64,000 nt of DNA from Tubulanus polymorphus (Eukaryota > Nemertea > Palaeonemertea > Tubulaniformes > Tubulanidae): assembly GCF_964204645.1 (NCBI RefSeq), contig NC_134027.1:3212485-3276484 (forward strand), in the 5' to 3' direction. Every line of letters begins with the position of its first letter. Within the stretch, counting starts at the first letter, position 1. Of this stretch, positions 12,511 to 23,641 are shown piece by piece. The position numbers were made by a program, and so were the translations under genes. The notes beneath the pieces were generated by a model that worked only from the letters and a program-made list of their open reading frames with translations, did not search any database and was not told the DNA's origin.

Positions 12511-15200
12511 AAGTAATAGATTGTCTCAAAGAACTATCATTCCCCTCATTTGTTTATACTCATCGCTCATTGTTATAGAAAGATTTTTTCTCACATCAGT
12601 AAAGATCAAATATGATTTTGAAAAACCAATGCCGGTAAGTGAATACTGCCGTAGTTCATTATTACGAGTCACGTAGCATTGAAATATGCGAACTATAATA
12701 TTGAAGCTGATGTTGTTGAAGTCTACTTAAACTGTACAGTATTCAATCATGTTCATGTGCAACTGCTTGTCTATCAAAAATTAATTTTCAACATTGTATA
12801 AGTACATTATTATGTAGCTTCATTAACGCAAATATGACATTAAAATGACAGACTTGACATATATTTAATAATATGACTGAATATATATTGCAATTACTCC
12901 TAATATACATATGTAAAATCAAAAAAGAGGAAATGTATGATTTTAGCACAAGCCTTGCCGCTATATCAAAAATCTGCTTCCACCTTCCTTGTTAATCATA
13001 ATTGCTAAAATGTGCCCGTATGCAATTTTTGATTGCTGTTTATGTAATATTTCGTAAGCCTTTGATTCTGTGATATGATCAAATGTATATAAATATATTG
13101 ACTAACTGGAGAAATTTTTATGATGATATAATGCTGAAAAATTTCACAACATACACAAAATCAATAATTGTGCGATTTTCTGTGATTCAATGAACCACTG
13201 GATTAGGAAATCTTTTCGTCAGTAGACCATGAGTATGGGTATTCATTATCCCGGGACTTTACAAATGAGTTTATAAAAACGATTATATACAGTAATTGAG
13301 GCAGACCCTGCTGATTCTTATCATGGACGTACTAGTTTATACGTCCATGTTCTTATTAAGTATGAGTACTTCTGAAATATTGAGGCTATTGTGCATGGGT
13401 CATTGTATTTGCAATCTAAAACTGTGAATTGATTGTCTACACAATCCAAGATCACATTTGCCAATAATTAATGCAATTGATTCAGAGTTCAGATGGATTT
13501 TAACTAGTACAGGGTATGTGATTGCCTAGAAATACATATGGCTTTAGATATATGTAAACTATATAGATGTATAAGTCAGTACTGGATACTGTTCATCTGA
13601 TTGTTGTTATTGTAATGAAATTTTATGTGTCTTCTTGAATTGAGTCCTGGAATATGATATAATTATGCTGCTTACCAAGCGCATCAGTAGTACATTACTG
13701 ATGTTGTTGCTGATGTTACTGATATGCTTGCTAGTTTGTATCCAGTTTATTAGTGCAATGGTGATTGGTTAAATAACAAATCGCTTCAATGATTATAGTG
13801 GTTCGATTAACAATAAATGGTGTACCGGTAGTCATGATTTAATCGTTTATTTTTACTGGAATATAAAAGCAGGGGATTTTTCAGATAAGATGTTATGTAT
13901 ATGTGCAATGTATTTTTTTAAATTGCTTGGGCTATAACTAATAAGTACCTATTGCTTTTAACAGTTTACACGTTGTTCAATTTTTTTATTGGTGCAAAAC
14001 AATTTATACACCGAAATGAATGTATTTTGAATTGTAAGGTTGATAGCAGTCGTCAATAATTTTACACGTGACCAATGTTTGATTTGTCATTCCCACTTTT
14101 TAGATGATTGTGTTTTTTTTACTCGAAGAGTTGTAAATTTTTGGTACATAAAATTTTTGTAAAAAATGTTTAGAATAAGTTAATAGTTGATGAATAGTTA
14201 TTTGGTTGTACGTGTAGATGTATGTATGATCATCATGCGGAATATCTTTTATTCTAGATTAATAAATCAGAAGTTTCGTAATTTGGTGCTCTTGTTTTTC
14301 GTGATAGTTATGTTGTTGGTGGCCGTTGGGTTTCATGCAGCAATTTCAGGTGATAACCCACACATGATGCACGCGAAGGAGTCTTCTAACACGTTAAGAC
14401 GGTGGTTTCATAATAGCGGCAGATCCTGTAATTTAGAATCAGGGGATATAAGGGGCTCAAAAACTAGCCCTAGATGTTTGTACACGAGTTGCAAAGCCTT
14501 TGTACGGGGGCCGGGGGAGTTCACCTCTAAGAGAATTAGAAAAAATGATAATTTTCTGACCATCTAGAGAGATTCTGATTCTGAAACAAAATGACCGACC
14601 CCTCGGTAACTATTGATTAGTAGGTTTTGAAAATTTTGTCTTGGCAAAAGACCTCATCGTTCAGCCTTTCTTGCTGAGTAAATCATATCCTCGTCACATT
14701 CGGTAAGTAATATATCTATTAAATAGTTTTCCTCTTTTTCGAGTGTTATGTTTAAGTGTTTCAAATATCTATGTACTGCCGTTTTCTCATGTACTTCAGT
14801 GCAAATCGAACTCGTTGAAAGTTCCTTTAAAGTAAAAAAAAATCAATCTACAAATACCTGTCTCTAGAAAATCTGAGAAGCATTAAGTCTCAATCCGAAG
14901 GACTGCGTGGAACAGACCCCACCCGTGGAGAATATTCTATCAATACTTTTTAGAGAGCCTCGTTTATTAATTACTTTCGACGGACAATAAAATGAAAATG
15001 AATTTCCATGCTAATGTTTTTTCTTCATAATAACACAGTGAGAGAAAAGGAATTTGTACAGCTGATTTTTTTTCTCATTATTTTCGACACAAACCATGCA
15101 TTGATTTCTTATTATTGGTTCTATTGAATGCGATGATACAAGTTTTTCGTAGGCGATTTTATTAATCGTTTTAAGGGGAGACGAGACGTGTCGTAGTATA
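12511..15200. other. FGD 3' UTR and intergenic sequence
   Basis: A+T-rich sequence with AATAAA near 13810 as a possible FGD polyadenylation signal. One open frame (14187-14567, plus, 126 codons) includes a hydrophobic stretch followed by a basic, serine-rich tail. It has no splice context and no recognised family, so I do not call it a gene. Confidence 0.5.
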
Positions 15201-15259
15201 TTTAACTGACACGACAGGATACACTCTCGAATGATACGTAGCTGCTTAGCGTAGAGGAG
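15200..15259 (+). other. Probable noncoding first exon of the small peptide gene
   Basis: Sequence between a TATA-like element and a consensus donor (gtaaga, starting at 15260). The 5' limit is a guess. The pairing with the acceptor at 15859 is inferred from position and from the lack of any other plus-strand exon between them. Confidence 0.4.
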
Positions 15260-15861
15260 GTAAGAACATTTATATTCTATTTATCGAACCGGTGTGTATA
15301 ACATATCTTCCAAGGGCAATAAAAAAACCCATTAAGGAACAGCGAGTCTAAATCAACCGTGGTATGAGACTCAACTCTTGATTTCCCTACAAGTCTTCCA
15401 AATACATACACCATTCATTGATCCATGGTTTGTAGTAGTAAGGCAAGCGAAGTCACTTATTGTGAATTGCGTTCATGATAGACATTGTAACCTGCAGCTC
15501 ATCGTGATTTGGTCAAACCATCTCATAGATTGACCCATGTACACACGATTTTCTTATCTTTTCAACCAAGACAAAAAATCGGATAAAATAATGGAATCAT
15601 TTCTATTAAAAAGTTTAAAGTCTTTATTAAGGAAATAATTTCATAAATTAAAGCATCAGGGTGGCTTAGAATTGACGATTATAAATATTAGCCCGATATC
15701 ATAAAAACCCATTATGTAGGCCTTAAATCAAAAAGTTTAAAATGACACGATGTTTCGAACTTTCACTAGAGATCATCGTCATAGACTTGCTAAAAACAGT
15801 GTGATCGAAATGCTCGGTTATGTTTTGAAAAAGCATATTGAAACTTGTTATAATTTCAGCG

Positions 15862-16065
15862 ATGAAGCTACTAATGATTTACTGGCTTATGACGACAGCA
15901 CTGATTTTGCAATCAACGGCAACCCGTAGAGAATTCGAACATGACAAGACCACGACACCTTCACCGGAGACACCACCACCAGCACCAAATATACCAGCTA
16001 ACCCACCAGCAATTGGTGCACCACCCCCAGGATGGGTAAAATGGGGTTACAAACAACGTCACTAG
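15862..16065 (+). CDS. Small secreted proline-rich peptide
   Basis: A 67-residue protein of unknown family. Residues 1-21 form a clear signal peptide (MKLLMIYWLMTTALILQSTA). The rest is short and cysteine-free: a charged linker, then a proline-rich segment with PSPETPPPAP and GAPPPG, ending in PGWVKWGYKQRH. The ATG sits two bases after a good acceptor (cag at 15857-15859), which indicates a spliced 5' UTR. A matching donor (gaggag followed by gtaaga) ends a likely noncoding exon at 15259, downstream of the TATA-like string agtatatttaac, giving a 600-bp intron. A leader exon joined at the start codon is common in secreted-peptide genes. It could be a secreted structural, mucus or signalling peptide; no function is claimed. 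A polyadenylation signal lies near 16443. Confidence 0.65.
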   Translation: MKLLMIYWLMTTALILQSTATRREFEHDKTTTPSPETPPPAPNIPANPPAIGAPPPGWVKWGYKQRH

Positions 16066-16564
16066 GATCATTTAAGAGAAGACTTCACACAATTCCCTTA
16101 GAAACAATAGTAGGAACATTCGCAAATCTGGTGCCTTATTGTGTTCAAGTCGATTAGATTTAATTCATTTTGAGACTCTTTCACGGATTATGATCTAGGA
16201 CAATTTCAAATATCTAATACTCATATTTCTTAGCCTTACAGCTTTGCTCAACTTCATAACCACTTTTGTGTTCATATCGGAATTGTCTTCACGTATATGA
16301 TATCATTCGCAATCGAAGCACATTTAACTTTTCCTCTTGGATAATTTCGAAATCTGACATTGCCATTCTCCACAACATGGCAGTATGGTTGGTTCGAATC
16401 GATCAGCAAACAATTCCTCGCCAGAGATTAATTCAATGAATGAATAAAGAGTTACAGATTTTCGTACCTTTAATTTATTATCAAACAAATAAATAAAAGT
16501 CATATGTAAATGTATCACAAATATCTTGGCAATAAAAGTTGTAAATCAACTGAACAGTTTAATT

Positions 16565-18571
16565 TCATTTAAATTCAGGATCAGAACTAGTCGAAAAGGC
16601 TATTTCTACTAACTGCAGAGGTTGTAATGTCACTAAATTAGCATTTCCTGATGCTGTTAAAGTATGCGATGGTTCTAATTGCAAAGGCAATGATTTTTCA
16701 ACAGATTGTATGAGATTTTCATGTTCAGATTCATCGATAGTATTGTGTCGTACAGAATGAAGCAGTTTTGAAACGTCGCTAGTTAACAATAATTGAGTTT
16801 TCTTGACATGAGAATTCATCGAGTTTAAATGCTCGACATCGATAACCTGACTTAGATCTGAATTAGTATGTATCAAAGTATCACTGCCGGATAGTAATTT
16901 TGCGCTAGATTCTGAATTCTTTTCTAAACTATTTTCACTAGAGTCTAGCACAGGAACGTGGGTTAATACCATCGATTGAGATTTCACATATGAGTTAACG
17001 ACGCGTCGTTTTTTAATCGGTTTTCCAGCGGCGTGCGTTTTATTCATATGTTCATTCAGTTTATCGTAGCGTGTTGTAGCGAACGGACACTGCGTGCAGT
17101 GATGAGGTCGTTCCGATGAATGTAACAACATATGTCGTTTCATATTCTTCACTAACGAAAAAGCTTGGCCGCATACGTCGCATTGATGAGGTTTTTCTCG
17201 AGTATGAGTCATTAAATGCGCGGTTAAGTTCTGTTTTTTGATAGTGCGGTACGTACAGCCGGTATGGGTGCATTTAAACAAGTCGCCCGTGTGAATTAAA
17301 TGATGCGCTTTCAACTGACTTTTATGCGCAGTAGCGTAACCACAAATATCGCACAGGTGATTCTTCTCTTTAGTATGAACGAGATAATGACCTTTTAACG
17401 CGTGTTTCCACTTGAAACCTAATCCGCAAATCTTACAAACGAACGGTTTTTCGTCTTTGTGTTTCGGAGCGTGTAAATTCATCTGAGCGCGCGTTTTAAA
17501 ACGTTTGTCGCAATAATTACAAAAGTACGGTAGATGACCGGCGTGTTTAGCCAGATGATCGCGCATCTCTTCGCCGTTCTTAGCCTCGAAATCACAAAAC
17601 GTGCAAATATTATTCATATGTTTATGAACTTTGTTGTGAGCCGTTAGTTCACGAAGTTTAGTCGTTGAGAAATCGCACGACATACATTTATATCTACCGC
17701 CCGTGTGACAAGTCATATGTCGACTCAGTCTGTACGGTTTAGTGGTCGTAAACGTACATTCCGAACAGATTAAGATTTTCGGGATTTTTTCTTTCTCGGA
17801 ATCGGTGGTTGAATGAATATCCATACACGGACGGCCGTCCTCGCTGATAACGTTCTCATCAGTCGCGATGATCATATTATCTTCATCTTTAGAATCAACG
17901 ACGTCGTCGCATGATCTTTGACGAATAACGTCCACTTCGTCATTTTCCGATTGTTCGCCTTCGTTACCGCAAATATCTAATGTAAGACCGAAAACTTTTA
18001 ACTCATCATCTGCTAGATCAGTTTTACCCCCTGCTATAATTGGTTGACTAACAATAGTTTGTTGTTGCCGGGTTGAGGGAGCGTTCAATTCACAGTTTGA
18101 TTCATCTCGCGGCTCGACTTTCTCAATGATCTTTCTCTGAGTATCTAAAAGCTCAATAATATGCGGCGAACAAAGATCGACCAATTTTTCCATTTGCAGA
18201 ACTTTTGATAACTGCAAAACCTGAACGATGTTGTCGCCCGATATATGTAAAATTCCCGAATACATGAAGTCAATGATTTTTTCGATAGCGCTCGAAAACG
18301 ATTCGCTGGCTCCCGTCTCACCAATTTGCAATTCGACGATTTGGGGCGCAGCAGGTGAAAATCGTCGGGATGCGTTCTGTCCAAAAAACGAACTAAAATA
18401 TGGACTTGAAGCCGCAAGGACGTTAGAGTGCACCATGTATTGTTGTCCAAATACTTTCAAAACTACATCGCAGAATATACCACGTGTTCTTTGAGAATGC
18501 AACTGTTCCAGTAGAGAAGAAGAATGTTTTTCGTCGAACGAAACGATATGTTTTGAAGCCATTGCCTCCAT
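16565..18571 (-). CDS. BTB/POZ protein with nine C2H2 zinc fingers
   Basis: One uninterrupted coding exon of 668 residues. The frame is open for six codons upstream without an ATG, so I start at the first ATG (18571). The BTB domain spans about residues 20-135 (FCDVVLKVFGQQYMVHSNVLAA), followed by an acidic linker. Nine consecutive C2H2 fingers occupy about 269-513, several joined by TG/TREKP-like linkers. One finger (CTHTGC) has a four-residue spacing between its cysteines. A serine-rich tail follows, ending in EFK. Such proteins bind DNA through the fingers and dimerise or recruit corepressors through BTB. I could not assign it to a particular vertebrate ZBTB protein. It is divergent from the SNX20/21 gene, with a MITE between them. 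The lack of introns is common for this class. Confidence 0.9.
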   Translation of the reverse strand: MEAMASKHIVSFDEKHSSSLLEQLHSQRTRGIFCDVVLKVFGQQYMVHSNVLAASSPYFSSFFGQNASRRFSPAAPQIVELQIGETGASESFSSAIEKIIDFMYSGILHISGDNIVQVLQLSKVLQMEKLVDLCSPHIIELLDTQRKIIEKVEPRDESNCELNAPSTRQQQTIVSQPIIAGGKTDLADDELKVFGLTLDICGNEGEQSENDEVDVIRQRSCDDVVDSKDEDNMIIATDENVISEDGRPCMDIHSTTDSEKEKIPKILICSECTFTTTKPYRLSRHMTCHTGGRYKCMSCDFSTTKLRELTAHNKVHKHMNNICTFCDFEAKNGEEMRDHLAKHAGHLPYFCNYCDKRFKTRAQMNLHAPKHKDEKPFVCKICGLGFKWKHALKGHYLVHTKEKNHLCDICGYATAHKSQLKAHHLIHTGDLFKCTHTGCTYRTIKKQNLTAHLMTHTREKPHQCDVCGQAFSLVKNMKRHMLLHSSERPHHCTQCPFATTRYDKLNEHMNKTHAAGKPIKKRRVVNSYVKSQSMVLTHVPVLDSSENSLEKNSESSAKLLSGSDTLIHTNSDLSQVIDVEHLNSMNSHVKKTQLLLTSDVSKLLHSVRHNTIDESEHENLIQSVEKSLPLQLEPSHTLTASGNANLVTLQPLQLVEIAFSTSSDPEFK

Positions 18572-18905
18572 GTTGTTTTTCTTCGCCAATACAAATGTAA
18601 ATCCAATTTATTCAAACGAAAGTACGTCCAAAATACTTATTAGGAATAGATAATATTCAATCCTCTGTGTAAACAATCTTAACTAACCAAACATAAACAA
18701 TAACATCTGATTTAAAGATAGTAAATGTATATCTTTCAATAATCATGGTTTTTTATTGAATGTCTTGTGGTTTCTCGGCGATAATTAGTTAAACCAGGAA
18801 GTGATTCATTTCCGGTTTCGACGAGCTGTCAAAAATCGAGAATGTAAACAACACGCCTCGAGAGAACAGGACAAATAACTATCAGTTGAATAAGACTTAC
18901 CGTCA
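18572..18905. promoter_or_regulatory. Promoter-side sequence of the BTB zinc-finger gene
   Basis: Upstream of the minus-strand BTB gene. Two ETS-type half sites lie close together in opposite orientation near 18797-18815 (AGGAAGTG and TTTCCGG). No TATA box is obvious. The neighbouring MITE separates this from the SNX20/21 start. Confidence 0.4.
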
Positions 18906-18914
18906 CAATATGGT

Positions 18915-19539
18915 GGCGCTATTGCACTTTCGTACCCCCCTCCCAAAAGTTTTTATTTCAGCATATTTATTATCAGGGAGGTCTGTAGAGTCAAAATAAA
19001 TTACTTTTGACCAAAAAAAAAATTTTTTCCAAGCCAAAATTCTGATAATTTGGGGTCGATTTCCTCGATTCAAACCGACGGGTCGGCCATGTTTCGGCAC
19101 TAATTACCACCTAAAAACATCTGAATAAATATATCTCAATAAATGGAATTGAATTGAATTGACATGATTTCGTTTTTGGGTACATAACTTTTCTTCATCA
19201 GGACATCTTTAAATCAATAGCTAAGTATGAAAATAATGCAATCATACGCGTTATTTTCAGAGATGGTTATGTTTGAAAACATGGTTTTTTGCAAAGTTTT
19301 TATGTCATGACATTTCAGTGGAGGGTTAGCAACTTTGATTGACATCCAATATGGCGTTGTTGACGTCGCGAATCGGCGAATTTACACGCGATTTAGGGCC
19401 TAAAATAACAAAATTTTAACCTAGAAAAAGTAAGTTTTTTGGATCAAAAGTTACTGATTTTGAATCTCTAGACCTCCCTGATAATAAATATGCAGAAATA
19501 AAAATTTTTGGGAGGGGGGTACGAAAGTGCAATAGCGCC
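18915..19539. mobile_element. Non-autonomous DNA transposon (Mutator-like MITE), 625 bp
   Basis: Long terminal inverted repeats of roughly 120-150 bp begin GGCGCTATTGCACTTTCGTA on both ends, with few mismatches over the outer 100 bases. Both sides are flanked by the same nine bases, CAATATGGT (18906-18914 and 19540-19548), a target-site duplication. A 9-bp duplication with long terminal repeats fits Mutator-like elements better than hAT or P (8 bp). No transposase is encoded. It sits in the divergent region between the BTB and SNX genes. Confidence 0.8.
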
Positions 19540-19714
19540 CAATATGGTGGTGTGAATGAAACAAACACCTCAATCCTCACCCCCTACTCAATGAATCTCA
19601 GAAAAATGGGAAAATAGTAAAGAAATGTACGTCTTTTGTCTTTGAAAAATGATTGATAGTTTGGACGTGGTCAGATTTGGTTAAATAGTAGTAAAAGCTT
19701 ATAGTTCTGTGAAA

Positions 19715-21073
19715 ATGGCATCCGTGCTTCAAAGATTTACTGATTCAGTTGACTTCGATGACAGTTTAAGTGCGGATAGTGAGCTTAGTCTTACTGATGA
19801 CACAGATGAAATCAACATCAACTTCAAAGGAATGTTACAAATCAGTACAGAAGAAGAAAAGAACAGTTTTGGAAAAGGTATTATGTTATTAAGAAATATA
19901 ATTTGACCAGAAATTACAAAAAGTTCCCTTTATTGCCAGTCATTTAGAATAGGCGGTGGCTACGATTAATGGTATTCATCATCATCATCCTGGTAACCAG
20001 CCTCCTTCAATGATTTCCGATAGCGCCAATTGGAGCCTTACCATTTCAACCCTAATTCTTCAAACTTTTCCTTCCATCGTCGCTATGTTTCAAATAAGGC
20101 AATTCCAATATGAAATTCTAGGTTCGTGTTCATCTGCTACGCGACCAAGTTCTCTTTCGATACCAGCTCCAATAACTGATATAAACAGGGAAACAGTACA
20201 CTTTGAAATAAGCAGTGCAAGAATTGTTAAAAATGGCAGACGGAAACACGTGGTAAGATGTTTTTACAAACAAATTATCATCGGAATAAGAGATTTGTAA
20301 TAGGAGTCATTCATTTATTACGTATGCTTATGGGTATGTAATAAATGAATGGTCGCATAGTAGAAATATTTCAAGTTCTTCATTGATTATTGTATTTCTA
20401 GCTCTACACTATTCTAATCATAAGAATTGGTCGCTTGGACGAAGCACAGGCAACGATAGAACGCAGATATTCCGACTTCGAGAGATTACACGAAACACTG
20501 AAGAAAAAATACGAAGAGATTATCGAAGGAATATCATTTCCAAAAAAAGTAATATCCGGAAATTTCAAAACAGAAACAATAGCCAAACGCAGTCGAGCTT
20601 TTGAGCAATATTTAATGCATCTCTACGGAATCGACATAATACAAATGAGCAAAGAATTTGCCACTTTCTTTTATTATAAAGACTTGAGATTAGCTTACGA
20701 ATTTATTTGCCATGGAGATTATATCGAAGCGTTGCCACTACTGCATAATTCAGTGAACATTCAGGACAAACTACTGGGTGAAATGCACAAAGAAGTCATT
20801 GCAACGATGTGTGCTATTGTTGCCGTCAATACTGCATTAGAAGAGTTCCAGGAGGCTTATGAGTGGGCAGAGACTGCCTTAAAATGCATTGGTAAGCGTG
20901 AAAACATCCGATATTTGATTCCATTATTACAGATAAGTATTCGTCTGTGTTGGACTTTGGGTAAAGACAAAAAGGATTTAGAAATGCGGCTGGAAGATTT
21001 GAGAAAGCGTCAGTTCCCAGTAGATGTAGCACAGACATTATTAGAACTAGCAGTACAGAGATTTCCCGATTGA
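19715..21073 (+). CDS. SNX20/21: SNX20/SNX21-type sorting nexin (PX + helical repeat domain)
   Basis: Three exons (19715-19877, 20122-20252, 20402-21073) join in phase to 321 residues. The N-terminal 75 residues are acidic, serine-rich and probably disordered. The PX domain (about 76-187) carries RRYSDFERL and FPKK, the signature positions for PI3P binding. The remainder (about 188-315) is a TPR-like helical domain (YIEALPLLHNSVNIQDKLLG), the PXB arrangement specific to SNX20 and SNX21. Family members bind endosomal phosphoinositides and act in membrane traffic; SNX20 binds PSGL-1 and SNX21 binds septins and huntingtin in vertebrates. The start is the first ATG in an exon open upstream only to a GTG. 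The exon 2 acceptor at 20122 was chosen because it alone keeps the frame and avoids an upstream stop. Confidence 0.9.
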
Positions 21074-21646
21074 AAATATCACCTTGCGGAACCAACTGAT
21101 CATCCACGTATTATCAACATAAATTCTGTCAGTGCGCTCTCTAAACGGCTGAATTGAAATGCATTATGACATGTAATCATAAAATATCAACTAGTTCAAA
21201 GTACATACAAAAGCAAAGGTGCCTACTACTTACGTTCAGATGGTGCTACAAAATCTTCGATTAAGAATATTTTTATGTTGTGTAATTGTATTTGTGTTAA
21301 AAAGCCAGATGATGATGATGGTTGCATAAACTTCAAATGAACAGCACGCATTCATGGATTATCTCATAAACAATCGAACTATACTCGTATATATTTAACA
21401 ACTTAATCAAATGTTTATTGCTGTATTCTTTTGTATTTACACAATTAATGCTTAATGGACATATCATATTTATGTACATGTTTGCTAAGTATCGGTAATA
21501 TAAAAATAAATGCTTTTTCAAATAAAAATCAAGTTCAAAATGGTAGACTAGATTACATAGACCTAAGTATCAAGCCGATCAAAAAATTGGAAACTAGCGA
21601 ATATATGATGACATTATATGCATTTCCCTCAATAGTCATACAAGTA
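21074..21646. other. SNX20/21 3' UTR and intergenic sequence
   Basis: A+T-rich, with AATAAA near 21506 and 21523 on the plus strand. No coding signal is seen. The region separates two convergent genes. Confidence 0.5.
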
Positions 21647-21836
21647 CAGTAGACTCTGCTTGCCTTGGATCTCGGACCAATAAATTCTCTCCGAAATATA
21701 CAAATTCCGGTGTAATCAGAGAAGGCTTGGGTCATTATCACACAAATTGGTCAATGTATTTAGAAAATTTGTCATATATTGTCTGGCAGGCAGGTGATAA
21801 TCCGAGGCAATTGACTCCAGGGTAAACAGTCTACTG
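21647..21836. mobile_element. Short pogo/Tc1-like MITE, 190 bp
   Basis: Ends are CAGTAGACT and its complement AGTCTACTG, flanked on each side by TA (21645-21646 and 21837-21838). The inner arms keep weaker complementarity. A TA duplication with CAGT-starting ends is the pattern of pogo/Tc1-type miniature elements. No coding capacity. Confidence 0.6.
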
Positions 21837-21939
21837 TATGATGTAAAATCTATGTACAGTTATCGGGTGGATCTTAAAACGTAGAATCTTGCGATCAAAA
21901 AGTTCCTTCATGCACTTACAACTGAATTGCTGGTATCTT

Positions 21940-23641
21940 TTAGGGCAGATTGTTCCAGTTTATCGGTTCTTTTTTCATTTCAGCGAGAAACTCATTGGTC
22001 TTCGAGAAATGTTTACATCCAAAATATCCACGATGCGCTGACAGAGGCGAAGGATGAACACCGGTTAATATGTGGTGTTTTTTCTAAAAATTAAAAATAA
22101 AAGAAATAATCTATGAATTCAATGGGCGGTATTTTGACGTCTAAATACGCCTAACAGAAGAAATCTTAATGTAATTACCTTGTTTATAATAGCACCTTTC
22201 TTTTGCGCGTATGATCCCCACAGTATGAACACAAGTCCTGTACAGCTATTACTCAAATACTTAATAACAGCATCGGTGAACTGCTCCCAGCCTTTATCTT
22301 TGTGAGAATTGGCATTTGCTGCTTTGACGGTTAAAACAGCGTTTAACAATAACACTCCTTGAAAATAGAAATTATAGAAATGGTATTAAAATCAATTTGA
22401 AAATCAACAAAGCTAAAATTATCACTGTCTATTCATGTAACTTGCCTTGCCTAGCCCACCCAGTAAGATCTCCATGATTTGGAATCTCGAAATCAGCGAT
22501 ATCATTCTTCAGTTCCTTGAATATATTAATCAAACTTGGCGGAGCGGAAACACCTTTCTGAACACTAAAACACAAACCTGAAAAAATTTTCATCGAAATG
22601 CAATTTAAGTTTGTGGAGTTCTAGAGAGGAGCTGTGTTAACCTGGTGATAAGTTAACATGAAGAATGATACTAGTTAAGGTTAATTTTATCAAAAGCACT
22701 TGTAGTGAAGGCTATGAATAAAATCTAGTTAACGTACTAAGTACAACCAAGTTACTACTGTCAAATACTTGCAATGAATACATTGGCAATGAGTTTACAA
22801 CTAACCGTGTGCTTGATGTGGTCCATGATATGGATCCTGTCCGAGTATAACGACCTTGACATCGTTAATGTCACTCATCTGTGTCCATGAAAACACTTGG
22901 TTAATCGGAGGATAGACAGTAACTTTCTGTCTTTCTCCTTGAACAAATGAACTTAACTGAAAGCAGAGAATATTTATTGTTTAGAATAATGATATCTTTG
23001 ACGCGGCTCTGTGTTACGTCAATAGATTTGAAATCCTTACTCTTAGGAAGTATGGTTTGGAAAATTCCTTTTCAAGAGCACTGAACCACGATGGGCCTAT
23101 GTTATCAACTAAACCATTGGTTTTCTTCTTGCACATAGTGATTGCAGCTGAAAGTCGATTTTGATCAATTCGCTGTTTTTGCTCCGGGGAAAGAGAGATG
23201 GGTCCACAATTCTCATCACCACTAACATGGTCTGCAGCCTTCCCTTCAGGGGTTGTTGCAGATTTCGATTTGTCTTCATTTCTTTTCTTGTTCTTAGGAG
23301 TTTCAATATTCTATAGAAAATACAATTTTATACAATATTTAAAACACATATGACTTACGTCAATAAATGGTAAGTCATAACATCAATCTCTGAGCCATTG
23401 TTTGTTGCAGGGTTTCCTGGGAATCATTTAAAAGGTGACTTCTTAATCAAAAGTGCTAATAAAAAGCCTTGCAAAGCCGTGTAGCGCATCCACAACAACA
23501 GCAACGGGAGCCTATTTTTAAAATATCACTGTGACTTTTTGCACCAATTATATCAATTATCACCTCAGTAGATGAAAGGCTACGCTTAGCGCTCCGTAAA
23601 GGAGAAAAGAAAGTCGAAATCTTCGATTGACCACTCATCAT
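21940..23641 (-). CDS. UNG: Uracil-DNA glycosylase, nuclear UNG2-like form
   Basis: Six exons (23564-23641, 23041-23310, 22806-22956, 22577-22446, 22357-22179, 22083-21940) join in phase to 317 residues. Exon 1 encodes a perfect PCNA-binding box, QSKISTFF (5-12). The catalytic domain carries the water-activating motif GQDPYHG (Asp about 157), the [13 protein letters not shown] region, [12 protein letters not shown], and the DNA-intercalation motif [10 protein letters not shown] (His about 280). The enzyme removes uracil from DNA to start base-excision repair; the PIP box places this form at replication forks. The intron between exons 4 and 5 (22358-22445) has a GC donor (CAAG followed by GCAAGT). 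Two adjacent in-frame ATGs (23641, 23638) could start it. The frame is open upstream to about 23755 without another ATG, so a longer form is not excluded. Divergent from NPRL2. Confidence 0.95.

Noticed and set aside
18903-19100. 65-codon frame at the MITE left end
   Set aside because: Lies mostly inside the terminal inverted repeat; no protein features.
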